A DNA stretch of 64,000 bases from QHXW01 sp035280425. Its GTDB lineage: Bacteria > Acidobacteriota > Terriglobia > Bryobacterales > Bryobacteraceae. Every line of letters begins with the position of its first letter. Within the stretch, counting starts at the first letter, position 1. The translations under genes and the position numbers were made by a program. The notes below the pieces were generated by a model that was not told the origin of the DNA, ran no database searches, and worked only from the letters and a program-made list of their open reading frames with translations. Shown one piece after another: positions 8,046 to 15,752 of this stretch. Where the stretch lies: the NCBI GenBank assembly GCA_035280425.1, contig DATEFW010000028.1:6683-70682 (forward strand). Reading direction: 5' to 3'.

Positions 8046-9192
8046 ACTGCTTCCCCAACGCCAGCCTCTGATGCTGGTAACTCGACCCGATCCCCTGCCC
8101 GTAAATTTTCGCCGGCGCGCTCAGCAGCCGCTCGAACACCAGCCGCCCCACCACCTGCCCGTCCTCCAGCAGAAACGGCACCTCGTGCGACCGCACCTCC
8201 AGCACCGCGTGCGTCCCCTTGATATCGTCCGCGCCGTAGCCGAAACCCGGATCGAAAAATCCCGCGTAGTGAATCCGGAACTCGCCTACCGAAGGATCGT
8301 ACGGCACCATCTCCGCCGCGAACGTGTGCGGTATCCGCACCCGTTCCTTCGACGCCAGAATGTAAAAATCGTTCGGGTCGAGCACCAGGGTCCGCGATTT
8401 CGTCCGCACAATCGGCTCCCAATATTCGAGCGGATCGTAAAAGTTCACGCGGCTCAGCGTAATCAGCGGCGTGTTGTGCCGCGCCTTGTAGCCGATGATT
8501 TCCGAATTCCCGTCCCCGCTCAAATCCACCGAAAGCCACAGGCTCTTATTCGAAATCATCGCGTCCAGCGGCGATTCGTGCTCGCTATAAACCAGGGTCT
8601 CCTGCTCGTGCAGGCGCTCGAGCTCGATATCCGACGGCGGCGGATTCCCGCGCCGCAGCCGCAACTGGTTCAGCCGCGCCCCTTGCTCCACCGTGATGCT
8701 GAACGTGCGCGGCACAATCTCGGTGTAAAGCTTCCCCTTGTAACCCTCGGGCACGCGCTCGAATTCGCTCCCGAAATCCGTGATCAGCCGCGTGAATACA
8801 TCCAGGCGCCCCGTCGTGCTCTTGGGATTCGCCTTCCCCGAAATGTCCGCCGGCAGGTTCAGCTCTTCCATGAGCGGCACGACGTACGCGCACCCGCGCT
8901 CCAGCACCGCCGGCTTCGCCAAATCCAGTTTGTAAAGGTGAAATTCCTCGAGCTTGTCGATCACCCGCGCGTTCCGGCTCGAAAGAAAACTCGCGCGCAC
9001 CCGGTACGCCACGGGGCCAATCCGCAAATCCAGACTCGACGGCTGGATCTGGTCCGCCGCAATCGCCGGATTCGCCGTCACATGCCCCGCCGCAATCAGC
9101 TCCTCGATCGTTTGCGAGGGCAGAATCCCCGTGGTGTACGATGCAGGATTTTCCTTGAGCTCGTTGAACAGCAGCGGCGTCGTTCCGGTCAT
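8032..9192 (-). CDS. dcd: 2'-deoxycytidine 5'-triphosphate deaminase, two-domain form
   Basis: Predicted dCTP deaminase supplying dUTP for thymidylate synthesis. At 386 residues it is about twice the size of E. coli Dcd and has two dUTPase-like lobes, as in the long form known from alphaproteobacteria. The first lobe carries QIQPSSLDLRIG near residue 50 and ISGKANPKSTTGRLDVF; the second has FRIHYAGFFDPGFG and EVPFLLEDGQVVGRLVFERL. Signature residues sit in different lobes, so the single chain probably folds as a pseudo-dimer. The gene stands alone on the minus strand and is not co-transcribed with the plus-strand accessory strip it meets. Confidence 0.88.
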   Translation of the reverse strand: MTGTTPLLFNELKENPASYTTGILPSQTIEELIAAGHVTANPAIAADQIQPSSLDLRIGPVAYRVRASFLSSRNARVIDKLEEFHLYKLDLAKPAVLERGCAYVVPLMEELNLPADISGKANPKSTTGRLDVFTRLITDFGSEFERVPEGYKGKLYTEIVPRTFSITVEQGARLNQLRLRRGNPPPSDIELERLHEQETLVYSEHESPLDAMISNKSLWLSVDLSGDGNSEIIGYKARHNTPLITLSRVNFYDPLEYWEPIVRTKSRTLVLDPNDFYILASKERVRIPHTFAAEMVPYDPSVGEFRIHYAGFFDPGFGYGADDIKGTHAVLEVRSHEVPFLLEDGQVVGRLVFERLLSAPAKIYGQGIGSSYQHQRLALGKQFRRG

Positions 9193-9384
9193 GTATCAGT
9201 CGATGTTACATCAGCGCCTATCGCCAACGTGGAAACCTGCCGGCACACTCCGGAGTCAAAACGCGATGTGAAACGATATCGCCGTGCGGCCCGCTCTCGG
9301 TATGCCGCCCGAGCGCTGGCAAGCCAATCCTGTACACTAGCCGTCGTCGGAGCGTGAATTAACGGCGTTCCCTCCTCACGCCCC

Positions 9385-9522
9385 TCAAGTCGGAAACTCC
9401 ACTTCAATCTCGCGAGGCGTGGAAGTCGCAGAGCGATCGATCGAGACGCTCTCCCAACAGATGCGAATGGCCTCTCTTGCGCGCGCAGTCAGCTCGTCTA
9501 CGGACTTGCCCGTCACCACATC
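9385..9522 (-). pseudogene. C-terminal scrap of a HicB-like antitoxin, in frame behind the pyrD stop
   Basis: Immediately after the pyrD TAG, in the same frame, the minus strand encodes DVVTGKSVDELTARAREA, then about 25 more residues ending IEVEFPT and a TGA at 9387-9385. The xGKSVDELxxRAREAI block followed by PREIEVEF is the C-terminal half of HicB/DUF1902-type antitoxins. The N-terminal half and any hicA are absent. This is a truncated remnant abutting, or fused by recombination to, the 3' end of pyrD. The bases from 9193 to 9384 hold nothing I can identify. Confidence 0.6.
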
Positions 9523-10443
9523 CTACCGGCCTGACCCAAGATTCAACGTCCCCACCAGATCCCCGACTTTCGCCACCTTCTGCTCTTTCAAAAACTCTCC
9601 CAACTCCCGCGCGATCCGCTCCGTCGCCCCAGGATCCCAGAACGTCGCCGTCCCCACTTCCACCGCCGTCGCCCCCGCGATCAGAAATTCCGCCGCATCT
9701 TCACCCGTCGCAATCCCGCCGATCCCCACCACCGGAATCTTCACCGCCTGCGCCGCCTGGTAAACCATGCGCAGCGCGATGGGTTTGATCGCCGGCCCCG
9801 ATAGCCCGCCGAATCCCGCGCCGATCCTCGGCCGCCGCGTGCGCGCATCAATCGCCAGCGCCACGAACGTGTTCACCAGCGAAATCGCATCCGCGCCCGC
9901 CTCTGCCGCCGCCCGCGCCAGCGGTTCAATCTGCGCCACGTTCGGCGAAAGTTTCACCACGAGCGGCCGCCGCGCCACGCGCCGCACCGCGCCCACTACT
10001 TCCGCAAGCAGCGCCGGATCGTTTGAAAAATAAATCCCTCCGTGCTTCGTATTCGGGCACGAAACATTCAGCTCGTAACCCGCCAGCCCCTCCGCCCCAT
10101 CGAGCGCGCGCACCACTTCCACATAATCCTCGGTCGCATAACCAAAAATATTCGCGAATACCGCAGTCTTGAGCTGCGCAAGCTGAGGTAGTTTTTCCGC
10201 GATGAACGCCCGCACCCCGATATTCTGCAGCCCGACCGAATTGATCATCCCGCAGCGCGTCTCAAAAAGCCGCGGCTCCGGATTCCCCTCCATCGGTTCG
10301 CGGCTCAGTCCCTTCACCACGATCCCGCCCAGGGCGTTGAGATCCACCTGCGACGCAAACTCCACGCCGTAACCGAACGTTCCCGAAGCAGCGATGACAG
10401 GATTTTTTAACGCGATGCCGCAGAGCGATGTGGCGAGGTTCAT
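9523..10443 (-). CDS. pyrD: Dihydroorotate dehydrogenase, class 1B catalytic subunit
   Basis: Oxidises dihydroorotate to orotate in pyrimidine biosynthesis, with FMN. The 306-residue chain starts at MNLATSLCGIALKNPVIAASG and has the class 1 signatures VVKGLS near residue 45, NSVGLQNIG, YELNVSCPN (with the class 1B catalytic Cys), VVKLSPNV and the FMN phosphate loop GIGGIATGEDAAEFL. Class 1B normally pairs with PyrK, whose gene is not adjacent. The ATG overlaps the stop of the upstream phosphatase-like gene (ATGA), so the two are co-transcribed. A HicB-like remnant follows the stop in frame. Confidence 0.95.
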   Translation of the reverse strand: MNLATSLCGIALKNPVIAASGTFGYGVEFASQVDLNALGGIVVKGLSREPMEGNPEPRLFETRCGMINSVGLQNIGVRAFIAEKLPQLAQLKTAVFANIFGYATEDYVEVVRALDGAEGLAGYELNVSCPNTKHGGIYFSNDPALLAEVVGAVRRVARRPLVVKLSPNVAQIEPLARAAAEAGADAISLVNTFVALAIDARTRRPRIGAGFGGLSGPAIKPIALRMVYQAAQAVKIPVVGIGGIATGEDAAEFLIAGATAVEVGTATFWDPGATERIARELGEFLKEQKVAKVGDLVGTLNLGSGR

Positions 10444-11957
10444 CCCTCGGCCGCCAGGGCTTCGCCTAAAACACGGCCCGTCGCCGAAGAAGGCCACGCC
10501 GTGCCGGCCACCCGCGCAAGCGTCGGCGCCACATCCACCGACTCGACCGTCGTCTCAAACGTCTGCGCCTCGAACGGCGCGCCGTAGAGTATTAACGGCA
10601 CGCGCGTATCGTAATTGTAGAAAGACCCGTAGGAAATTCCGCGCGCCGCCCCGTAATCCTCGACATAATCCGGCCCGTAGGCCAGCATCACGTCGCCCGA
10701 CCTTACCGCATGGAAACTGTTGCGAAAACGCCGCAGCCAGTCGCCGGAATGCGACGAATCCCCGTCCGCCGTATAGTACCCAACCACGCCAGGGATAGTC
10801 AGCGCCGCCCGCCCGGCCAATGCTCTGGCCTCCCGGAGGTTGATGTAGGACTTCCGGAGCACGTCCAAGCGCAAGTAAAGAAACGGGTAGAGATAACGCT
10901 CGACATACACGTTTTTGCGTGCCGTGACGTCGTAATGGACGGAAAGCGCCGCATTGATTGTCCGCGCCACTGTTTCTCCGGGAATTGCCAGCTTTACCCG
11001 CCGGCCGTCCGGATCCGGCGCGGCGCCGTGGGCGGAAGTAAAAATAACGGCAAAGTTCCGCTGCGCTAAGTTCTTTTCCAGCAATGTCAAAAGTGCTTCG
11101 ACCTGGCGGTCGAGGTGCAAAACCATCTCGTTCATCAGCGGCGATTCGCCGCCGACTTCGTAGCCCAGAAGTGCCATCGGCCCCAGCGACACCACCAACA
11201 GGTCGGTACCCGAGCCCTGTCCGAGCCGTTCCTGAACGATCAGCTCCCTGGCAAGAGCCATTTGAGCGGCTTGGGCGAAGGGCGAGCTGCGGTAAAGAGC
11301 AAGAAAATCCTGCGGTTGCAGCGGATCGTAGGTCAGCTTGCGCAGCGGCGGTGCGCCCTTTTTTGCCCCCAATGCGTACCAGCTGGAGTTTCGCTGCTTT
11401 TCGGCAGAGTTGGACTGGTTAAGGGCAGCCAGCCAAGCCGAGTCGGCCAGCCGGCCGGTGGCGGTGAACCGGCCTAGGGAATCCATGGAAAAGAGCTCGG
11501 CGTGGGTCCCGGCAACCAGGGCAGCCTCCCGTAAGTCGAGGGAAACTGAGTAGATACGGTTGGCCGAGTCGCCGGCAAGCTGAGCAGCCAAAGTGGTCGC
11601 TTCCAACGCATCAACTGAGGCCTGGACGGGCCTTTTGGCCGGCCGGTCGTACCAGGAATCCGCCACTATGCCGTGCAATTGCGGGTAGGCGCCAGTGGCG
11701 AGGGTCGCGAGCCCGCCGGAAGTGAAGCTGGCGGCGGCCATGCGGCAGTCGGGGAAATAGGCGCCCTCGTCGGTGAGGCGGCGGAAGCCTCCATTGCCTA
11801 AGAAATTACCTAATAAATCCAGATAATCTGACCGAAATTGTTCGGCAATTAAAAGCACTACAAGTTTTGGATGAGTGCGGGCGGCGAGTGCGGCGGTTGC
11901 CATCCCCCCGAGCGTGGTGGCGGTGGCAAGAGCGAAGCGTCTCCGCGATACTAACAT
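10440..11957 (-). CDS. Alkaline-phosphatase-superfamily (PafA-like) secreted protein, probably catalytically inactive
   Basis: A 505-residue protein of the type I phosphodiesterase/PafA group, with a Tat-like leader (SRRR at residues 4-7). The fold is recognisable from KLVVLLIAEQFRSDYLD, TLATGAYPQLHG and FYNYDTRVPLILYG. The nucleophile threonine is kept (T79), but ligands are replaced: the first Asp is E39, the Asp/His pair of the DxxxH block is A262 and Y266, the DHG motif reads SAHG (A309, H310) and the C-terminal HG is YG. It is therefore probably a pseudoenzyme or has changed chemistry. The start at 11957 is chosen for the leader. The stop overlaps the pyrD start. Confidence 0.8.
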   Translation of the reverse strand: MLVSRRRFALATATTLGGMATAALAARTHPKLVVLLIAEQFRSDYLDLLGNFLGNGGFRRLTDEGAYFPDCRMAAASFTSGGLATLATGAYPQLHGIVADSWYDRPAKRPVQASVDALEATTLAAQLAGDSANRIYSVSLDLREAALVAGTHAELFSMDSLGRFTATGRLADSAWLAALNQSNSAEKQRNSSWYALGAKKGAPPLRKLTYDPLQPQDFLALYRSSPFAQAAQMALARELIVQERLGQGSGTDLLVVSLGPMALLGYEVGGESPLMNEMVLHLDRQVEALLTLLEKNLAQRNFAVIFTSAHGAAPDPDGRRVKLAIPGETVARTINAALSVHYDVTARKNVYVERYLYPFLYLRLDVLRKSYINLREARALAGRAALTIPGVVGYYTADGDSSHSGDWLRRFRNSFHAVRSGDVMLAYGPDYVEDYGAARGISYGSFYNYDTRVPLILYGAPFEAQTFETTVESVDVAPTLARVAGTAWPSSATGRVLGEALAAEG

Positions 11958-11964
11958 TCGATAA

Positions 11965-11997
11965 GAGTGTAACAGACAAAGTACTTGTGCTACACTC
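11965..11997. promoter_or_regulatory. Inverted repeat between divergent genes (candidate operator)
   Basis: GAGTGTA (11965-11971) and TACACTC (11991-11997) are perfect inverted arms around a spacer containing the palindrome AAGTACTT (11979-11986). It lies 8 nt upstream of the phosphatase-like gene and about 105 nt before the HTH gene, so it could be an operator for either. Confidence 0.3.
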
Positions 11998-12102
11998 GTA
12001 CTGTTTTTAACGGCCGCTCCGGAGCTCATCGTACACCGGGCTAAAGTTTTTCCGAGCCGGATCCGATTTTGAACACAGAGCTCCGTGAGGAGGAATACGA
12101 CG

Positions 12103-12420
12103 ATGGATCACGATGACAACAGCGTGCTTGGGCTAGCTTCCATCCGTCGCAACCGAGGGCTTTCCCTCGAGCAGATCGCAGAGACGACTAAAATCAGTCT
12201 ACGGGCGCTGCGGGCGATAGAGCAGGGCGAATTCAAAAAGCTTCCAGGCGGTATTTACAACACGAGTTATATCCGGCAGTATGCGCGGGCGATCGAGTTT
12301 GATGAGTCCGCGCTGCTGGCGTTTTATCACTCCATGACCGACAGCGTTCCGGACACGTCTTTGGTCGCTGCGGAAAAGAAACTCAATTTACGAGATTTTC
12401 GTTTTTTGGTTCAGCATTAA
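12103..12420 (+). CDS. RodZ/HTH_25-type helix-turn-helix protein
   Basis: A 105-residue protein with one N-terminal helix-turn-helix of the HTH_25 (RodZ-like) class: LASIRRNRGLSLEQIAETT, then LRALRAIEQGEFKKLPGGIY and SYIRQYARAI, the typical RodZ/Xre-like block (residues 10-75). Unlike RodZ it has no membrane helix or periplasmic domain, so it is either a cytoplasmic regulator or a cytoskeleton-linked HTH protein. The start at 12103 is set by GGAGG about 9 nt upstream; an upstream GTG would put this ribosome site inside the gene. Confidence 0.82.
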   Translation: MDHDDNSVLGLASIRRNRGLSLEQIAETTKISLRALRAIEQGEFKKLPGGIYNTSYIRQYARAIEFDESALLAFYHSMTDSVPDTSLVAAEKKLNLRDFRFLVQH

Positions 12421-12469
12421 AATCCTTCGCGGTTCGCGCCACTCCCCACTCAACTTAGCCCGAAGATTT

Positions 12470-12487
12470 CCCGCGTGCAGCGGGTTT
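12470..12487 (+). terminator. Possible short terminator hairpin after the HTH gene
   Basis: CCCGC and GCGGG pair around a five-base loop and are followed by TTT. The stem is short and the T-run weak, so this is tentative. Confidence 0.3.
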
Positions 12488-12556
12488 CTCGAAGGTCCCA
12501 AGCTCCCTCCCCCTCACACGAAAAGGCCTCCCGGCCAGGTGCGACAATAATGCTCC

Positions 12557-12952
12557 ATGGCCGAGCGGCGGTTCTCACCAGATGTCCTGGATGTTGTTCG
12601 CAACGGTAAGAGCTTGCGCGTTCGGGCGGGCGACGGAAAACACCGATTCGTCGGGATCTGGATGGTTGTGGTTGGCGACCGAGTGTTCGTGCGGTCCTGG
12701 AGCTTGAAGCCGGGCGGCTGGTACCGGACGTTTGTGGAGAAGCCGAGCGGGCGAATTCAGGTGGGCAAATGCGAGATTCCGGTGCGCGCGATTCGCACCA
12801 GAAGCGAGCGGATGAAGAGCGCGGTGGATCGCGCGTACTTGAAAAAGTACGGCACGGGTTGGGAGTTGAAATACGCGGAAGATCTGGTGAGTGCGAAGTC
12901 GCGAAGCGCCACCATTGAACTTGTTCCATTGCCGTCCGGCCGCCTGGAGTGA
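12557..12952 (+). CDS. DUF2255 family protein
   Basis: A 131-residue DUF2255 protein of unknown function. The conserved core is HRFVGIWMVVVGDRVFVRSW, then SLKPGGWYRTF, IQVGKCEIPVRA and AVDRAYLKKY, covering residues 30-105. The fold suggests a small nitroreductase-like or PNPOx-like barrel, but that is inference. A GACAAT sequence lies 8 nt upstream of the ATG. The last 92 bases of the gene and 43 bases beyond are repeated at 13727-13861, past the next gene. Confidence 0.85.
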   Translation: MAERRFSPDVLDVVRNGKSLRVRAGDGKHRFVGIWMVVVGDRVFVRSWSLKPGGWYRTFVEKPSGRIQVGKCEIPVRAIRTRSERMKSAVDRAYLKKYGTGWELKYAEDLVSAKSRSATIELVPLPSGRLE

Positions 12953-12995
12953 AAGCGCTTTGGGCTTTTATCGAAGATTTGCGACAGAGTGGGCG
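12861..12995 (+). repeat. Direct repeat B, copy 1 (3' end of the DUF2255 gene plus downstream bases)
   Basis: A 135-base block containing the final codons of the DUF2255 gene, its stop and 43 bases downstream. It matches 13727-13861 at 128 of 135 positions with no gaps. The two copies bracket the hypothetical gene at 13083-13595. Confidence 0.92.
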
Positions 12996-13027
12996 ATGTT
13001 GAGAAGGAAATGAAAAAGGGATTGGGG

Positions 13028-13049
13028 TATCCGAATGGATAGCATGAGA
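13028..13049 (+). repeat. TATCCGAAYGGATA element, copy 1
   Basis: A 22-base sequence with a near-palindromic core TATCCGAATGGATA followed by GCATGAGA. The same 22 bases recur at 15478-15499 with one change (T to C). It lies between repeat B copy 1 and the following gene. Confidence 0.7.
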
Positions 13050-13082
13050 TTCCTTCAAGGCGATTGCCCCTAGGAGGTAGGT

Positions 13083-13595
13083 TTGAACACCAGGCAAATA
13101 CGATTGCGGATGGTTCTATCGGTAGCTGCGCTGGCGTACGCTTCGTGTTCTTGGTTCCTTCCGCTGCCGTCGGATGCGGCGATGGAGCACACATTCCGTG
13201 AGAATCAGAAAGACTTCGAGCAATTGCGAGCGCTAATTACGGAAGATAGCTCTGTGGGGACTGTTGAAATGGTGTTTCAAGATTATACCGCCCCGAGTTT
13301 CGAAGAAACCTGTCGCAAAGGGTTCACTGCCGACCGGTTAGAAAAGTATCATCAACTTTTGCGACGTCTACACTTGAAGGGTGTGATGAGACTCGGTAAC
13401 GACAGTGTATTCCCGGCCGGCGCCTATGGTCTTCTATTAAAGGGAGCCTACAAGGGTTATCTTTATACTGAAGATAAGCCAAAGCGACTCGAACCCGTAT
13501 TGGATGGGCTAAGCGGTGGAAACTGCGACTATTTAGTCAAGTCGCTGCAAGGGCACTGGTATCTCTACCTCAGAGACTACAACACGGGAAACTAA
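13083..13595 (+). CDS. Hypothetical secreted protein on an inserted cassette
   Basis: Not recognised. 170 residues with a hydrophobic N-terminal segment (MVLSVAALAYASCSWFLPLP) that looks like a signal peptide or lipoprotein leader, although the bases before the Cys are not a standard lipobox. The start is a TTG at 13083, chosen because AGGAGG sits 5 nt upstream. The mature part is mixed alpha/beta and ends with GHWYLYLRDYNTGN. The gene is visibly richer in A/T at wobble positions than its neighbours and is bracketed by the 135-base direct repeat B, which points to acquisition. Confidence 0.6.
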   Translation: MNTRQIRLRMVLSVAALAYASCSWFLPLPSDAAMEHTFRENQKDFEQLRALITEDSSVGTVEMVFQDYTAPSFEETCRKGFTADRLEKYHQLLRRLHLKGVMRLGNDSVFPAGAYGLLLKGAYKGYLYTEDKPKRLEPVLDGLSGGNCDYLVKSLQGHWYLYLRDYNTGN

Positions 13596-13726
13596 TGTCG
13601 GGCGTTAGAGAGGGCTGAAAACGACTTGCCCGCCACAGTATGCCCTGTTCATTCAGTTGCCGAGGGGCGGCTGTCGCTGAATCACAAGAGCACTACACCC
13701 GTTCCCGAATCCATCCCGCAGCTTGA

Positions 13727-13861
13727 GGGAGTTGAAATACGGGAAAGATCTGGTGAGTGCGAAGTCGCGAAGCGCGACCATTGAACTTCTTCCTTTGCCG
13801 TCCGGCCGCCTGGGGTGAAAGCGCTTTGGGCTTTTGTCGAAGATTTGCGACAGAGTGGGCG
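13727..13861 (+). repeat. Direct repeat B, copy 2 (displaced 3' end of the DUF2255 gene)
   Basis: 135 bases, 95% identical to 12861-12995. The reading frame is intact up to the same stop (two conservative changes plus a final Glu to Gly) but there is no start, so it is a gene-end remnant. It fills the gene-free stretch 13596-13909; the remaining bases of that stretch show nothing I can identify. Confidence 0.9.
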
Positions 13862-13909
13862 GCGGCACGGCGAACCCGCAAGAGTGCAGTAGACTTCTAG
13901 CACGATCTC

Positions 13910-15544
13910 GTGCGCGGACTGATTAAGAAAAGATATTTCTGGATTGCGCTATACGGCATGGTGCAGGCGGTGCTTTATACAGCGCTTCTTCCGTTGTGGG
14001 AAGGATTCGACGAGCCGTTTCATTACGGATACGTCGAGACGATTTTGCACGGCGGCGGGCTTCCGGCGATGGGGCGGACGAAGGTGCGGGGCGAGATCTG
14101 GGAGACGGTGAAGCTGGTTCCGGCGAGCGCGGTGGTGCGGCGGAATATTCCGGGGGTGATGACGTTCGATGAATATTTCCGCTTGGGGCACGCGGAGCGC
14201 ACGGAACTGCGCGCGCGGTTAAATGCCGTACCGGCAGATGCGCCGGCCGGTCCGCCGAACTACGAGGCGCATCAGGCGCCGCTGGCGTATCTGGCGCTTG
14301 CGCCGGTGGATTGGGCGATTCAGGACTGGCCGATCCCGCGGCGCGTGTTCGTGCTGCGAATCGTGGCGGCATGGAGCGCATGCCTGCTCATGACGTTCGC
14401 GGTGGCGAGCTTGGCGGGTCATCTCGAGCTTGCGGGGCTTTATCGGGATGTACTGCTGTTTCTGATTTTTTCGACGCAGATGTTTTACGCGACGGCGGCG
14501 CACATCGCGAACGACTGGCTGGCCGTTTCGCTCGCGGCGTGGTGGTTCGCGGCGCTGGCGGGGTTCAGTGCGCGGCCGGAGATCAAAAGATCGTGGGCGG
14601 TGACGCTGCTGGTTTCGCTGGGGCTGCTCGCGAAAGCTTACTTTGTTGCGTTTGTGCCGGTGGCGGTGGTTGCGCTGGTGTGGGCGGCATGGAGACAAAG
14701 ACGCCCGGGAATAGCGGCGGCGCTCGCGGGGCTTCTCGCGGCGGCGCCGTGGTACGTCCGGAACGAGCGGCTGTACGGGCATCTGATCGCCACGCAGGAA
14801 GCGCTGGCGGGCGTAGGCATGCAGCGGACCTTCGAGACAGCTCGCCATGTGCCGTGGCTGCGGGCGGCGCGCGTGATGTCCCATTACGCGCTGTGGACGG
14901 GGAACAATTCGTTCACTTCGTTTTCGCGGCTGACCATCGATGCGATGCTGGTTGCGCTCGGTCTTGCGGCGGTGCTTTACGCGATCAGATGGCCGCCGTC
15001 ACGGGAGCGAGCGGTGCTTGCGGCGTGCTTGCTGTTTCTTGCGGCGCTCGCGTACACGACCGCGTCGAATTACGCGTTTCAGCATGCGATTGCGGCGAAC
15101 GGGTGGTACGCGCAGCCGATTCTGGCGCCGTGCCTGGCGCTGCTCTTATGCGGGATCGCGAGCGCCGGCCATGCGGGACGATGGCTGTGCGGCGCGATGA
15201 TGGCGCTTTGGACGTGGGTCGCGGCGGCGACCTATTTTGTGAAGCTCATTCCGCTGTATGGCGGCTTCGCGAAAGGCCGCGCGGTGCCGGCTGCCCTGGT
15301 GCGCTGGTACTGGGGCGATCACGCGCGTTTGGTCGATCTTCTGTCGACGACAGCGCTTGCACCGGCGTGGGTGATTCTGGTGCTTGCGGGGATGGTGACC
15401 GGCGCGGCGGCTTGGTTGGGAGCGTGGATTCTGACGGATTGTTGTTCGGCGGCGTGCGGAGGAAAGAGAAAAGGAACTATCCGAACGGATAGCATGAGAA
15501 ACCATTCGGATAGCGCGAGCTTTCGCGGGGCTCGTGAAGGCTAG
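13910..15544 (+). CDS. Polytopic membrane protein, GT-C glycosyltransferase-like (DUF2142-like)
   Basis: A 544-residue integral membrane protein starting at a GTG, with about eleven hydrophobic segments. An early acidic motif after the first helix (LPLWEGFDEPFHYGYVE) and the overall layout resemble GT-C enzymes that use lipid-linked sugars, as in DUF2142 and ArnT-like families. The substrate is unknown. The last ~30 residues (Arg/Ser-rich, from about 15455) are atypical for a membrane enzyme and are encoded by a repeat element (15478-15513), so the original stop may have been displaced by insertion of that element. Confidence 0.7.
   Translation: MRGLIKKRYFWIALYGMVQAVLYTALLPLWEGFDEPFHYGYVETILHGGGLPAMGRTKVRGEIWETVKLVPASAVVRRNIPGVMTFDEYFRLGHAERTELRARLNAVPADAPAGPPNYEAHQAPLAYLALAPVDWAIQDWPIPRRVFVLRIVAAWSACLLMTFAVASLAGHLELAGLYRDVLLFLIFSTQMFYATAAHIANDWLAVSLAAWWFAALAGFSARPEIKRSWAVTLLVSLGLLAKAYFVAFVPVAVVALVWAAWRQRRPGIAAALAGLLAAAPWYVRNERLYGHLIATQEALAGVGMQRTFETARHVPWLRAARVMSHYALWTGNNSFTSFSRLTIDAMLVALGLAAVLYAIRWPPSRERAVLAACLLFLAALAYTTASNYAFQHAIAANGWYAQPILAPCLALLLCGIASAGHAGRWLCGAMMALWTWVAAATYFVKLIPLYGGFAKGRAVPAALVRWYWGDHARLVDLLSTTALAPAWVILVLAGMVTGAAAWLGAWILTDCCSAACGGKRKGTIRTDSMRNHSDSASFRGAREG
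15478..15513 (+). repeat. TATCCGAAYGGATA element, copy 2, in hairpin form
   Basis: TATCCGAACGG (15478-15488) can pair with CCATTCGGATA (15503-15513), one mismatch, around a 14-base loop. The first 22 bases match 13028-13049 at 21 positions. It lies inside the end of the membrane protein gene and encodes its unusual C-terminus. A third partial echo (GTTCGGATACGG) lies near 15547. Confidence 0.65.
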
Positions 15545-15660
15545 ACGTTCGGATACGGTATAGGCAGCGGGCTCGGTGCGGCGGGCGTGAGGCCGGCGCG
15601 CAATCCGGTGCGGATCCTAATGCCTTTTTCACTCGCCGGGCCGATCTTTTCGGTGGACAT
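15541..15660 (-). CDS. Possible 39-residue proline-rich peptide gene
   Basis: An ATG at 15660 opens a frame of 39 codons ending at a TAG that overlaps the stop region of the convergent membrane protein gene. GGAG lies 10 nt before the ATG. The peptide begins MSTEKIGPASEKGIRIRTG and ends APSPLPIPYPNV: a charged, Arg/Gly-containing first half followed by a Pro-rich tail, which looks like a leader-core arrangement but is not a family I recognise. Nothing else occupies this stretch. Expression is not shown. Confidence 0.3.
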   Translation of the reverse strand: MSTEKIGPASEKGIRIRTGLRAGLTPAAPSPLPIPYPNV

Positions 15661-15752
15661 CGTTTTTTGTCTCCGATTCGTCATAAGCAAACGTTGTGCC
15701 AAATCAGACTGTCCTGAGCCGACGACCTTGCCATGTTACGATGATGAGTTGT

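Noticed and set aside
8005..9357. 450-residue plus-strand frame across dcd
   Set aside because: Arg/Pro/Gln-rich composition typical of antisense frames in GC-rich genes; dcd is clear on the other strand.
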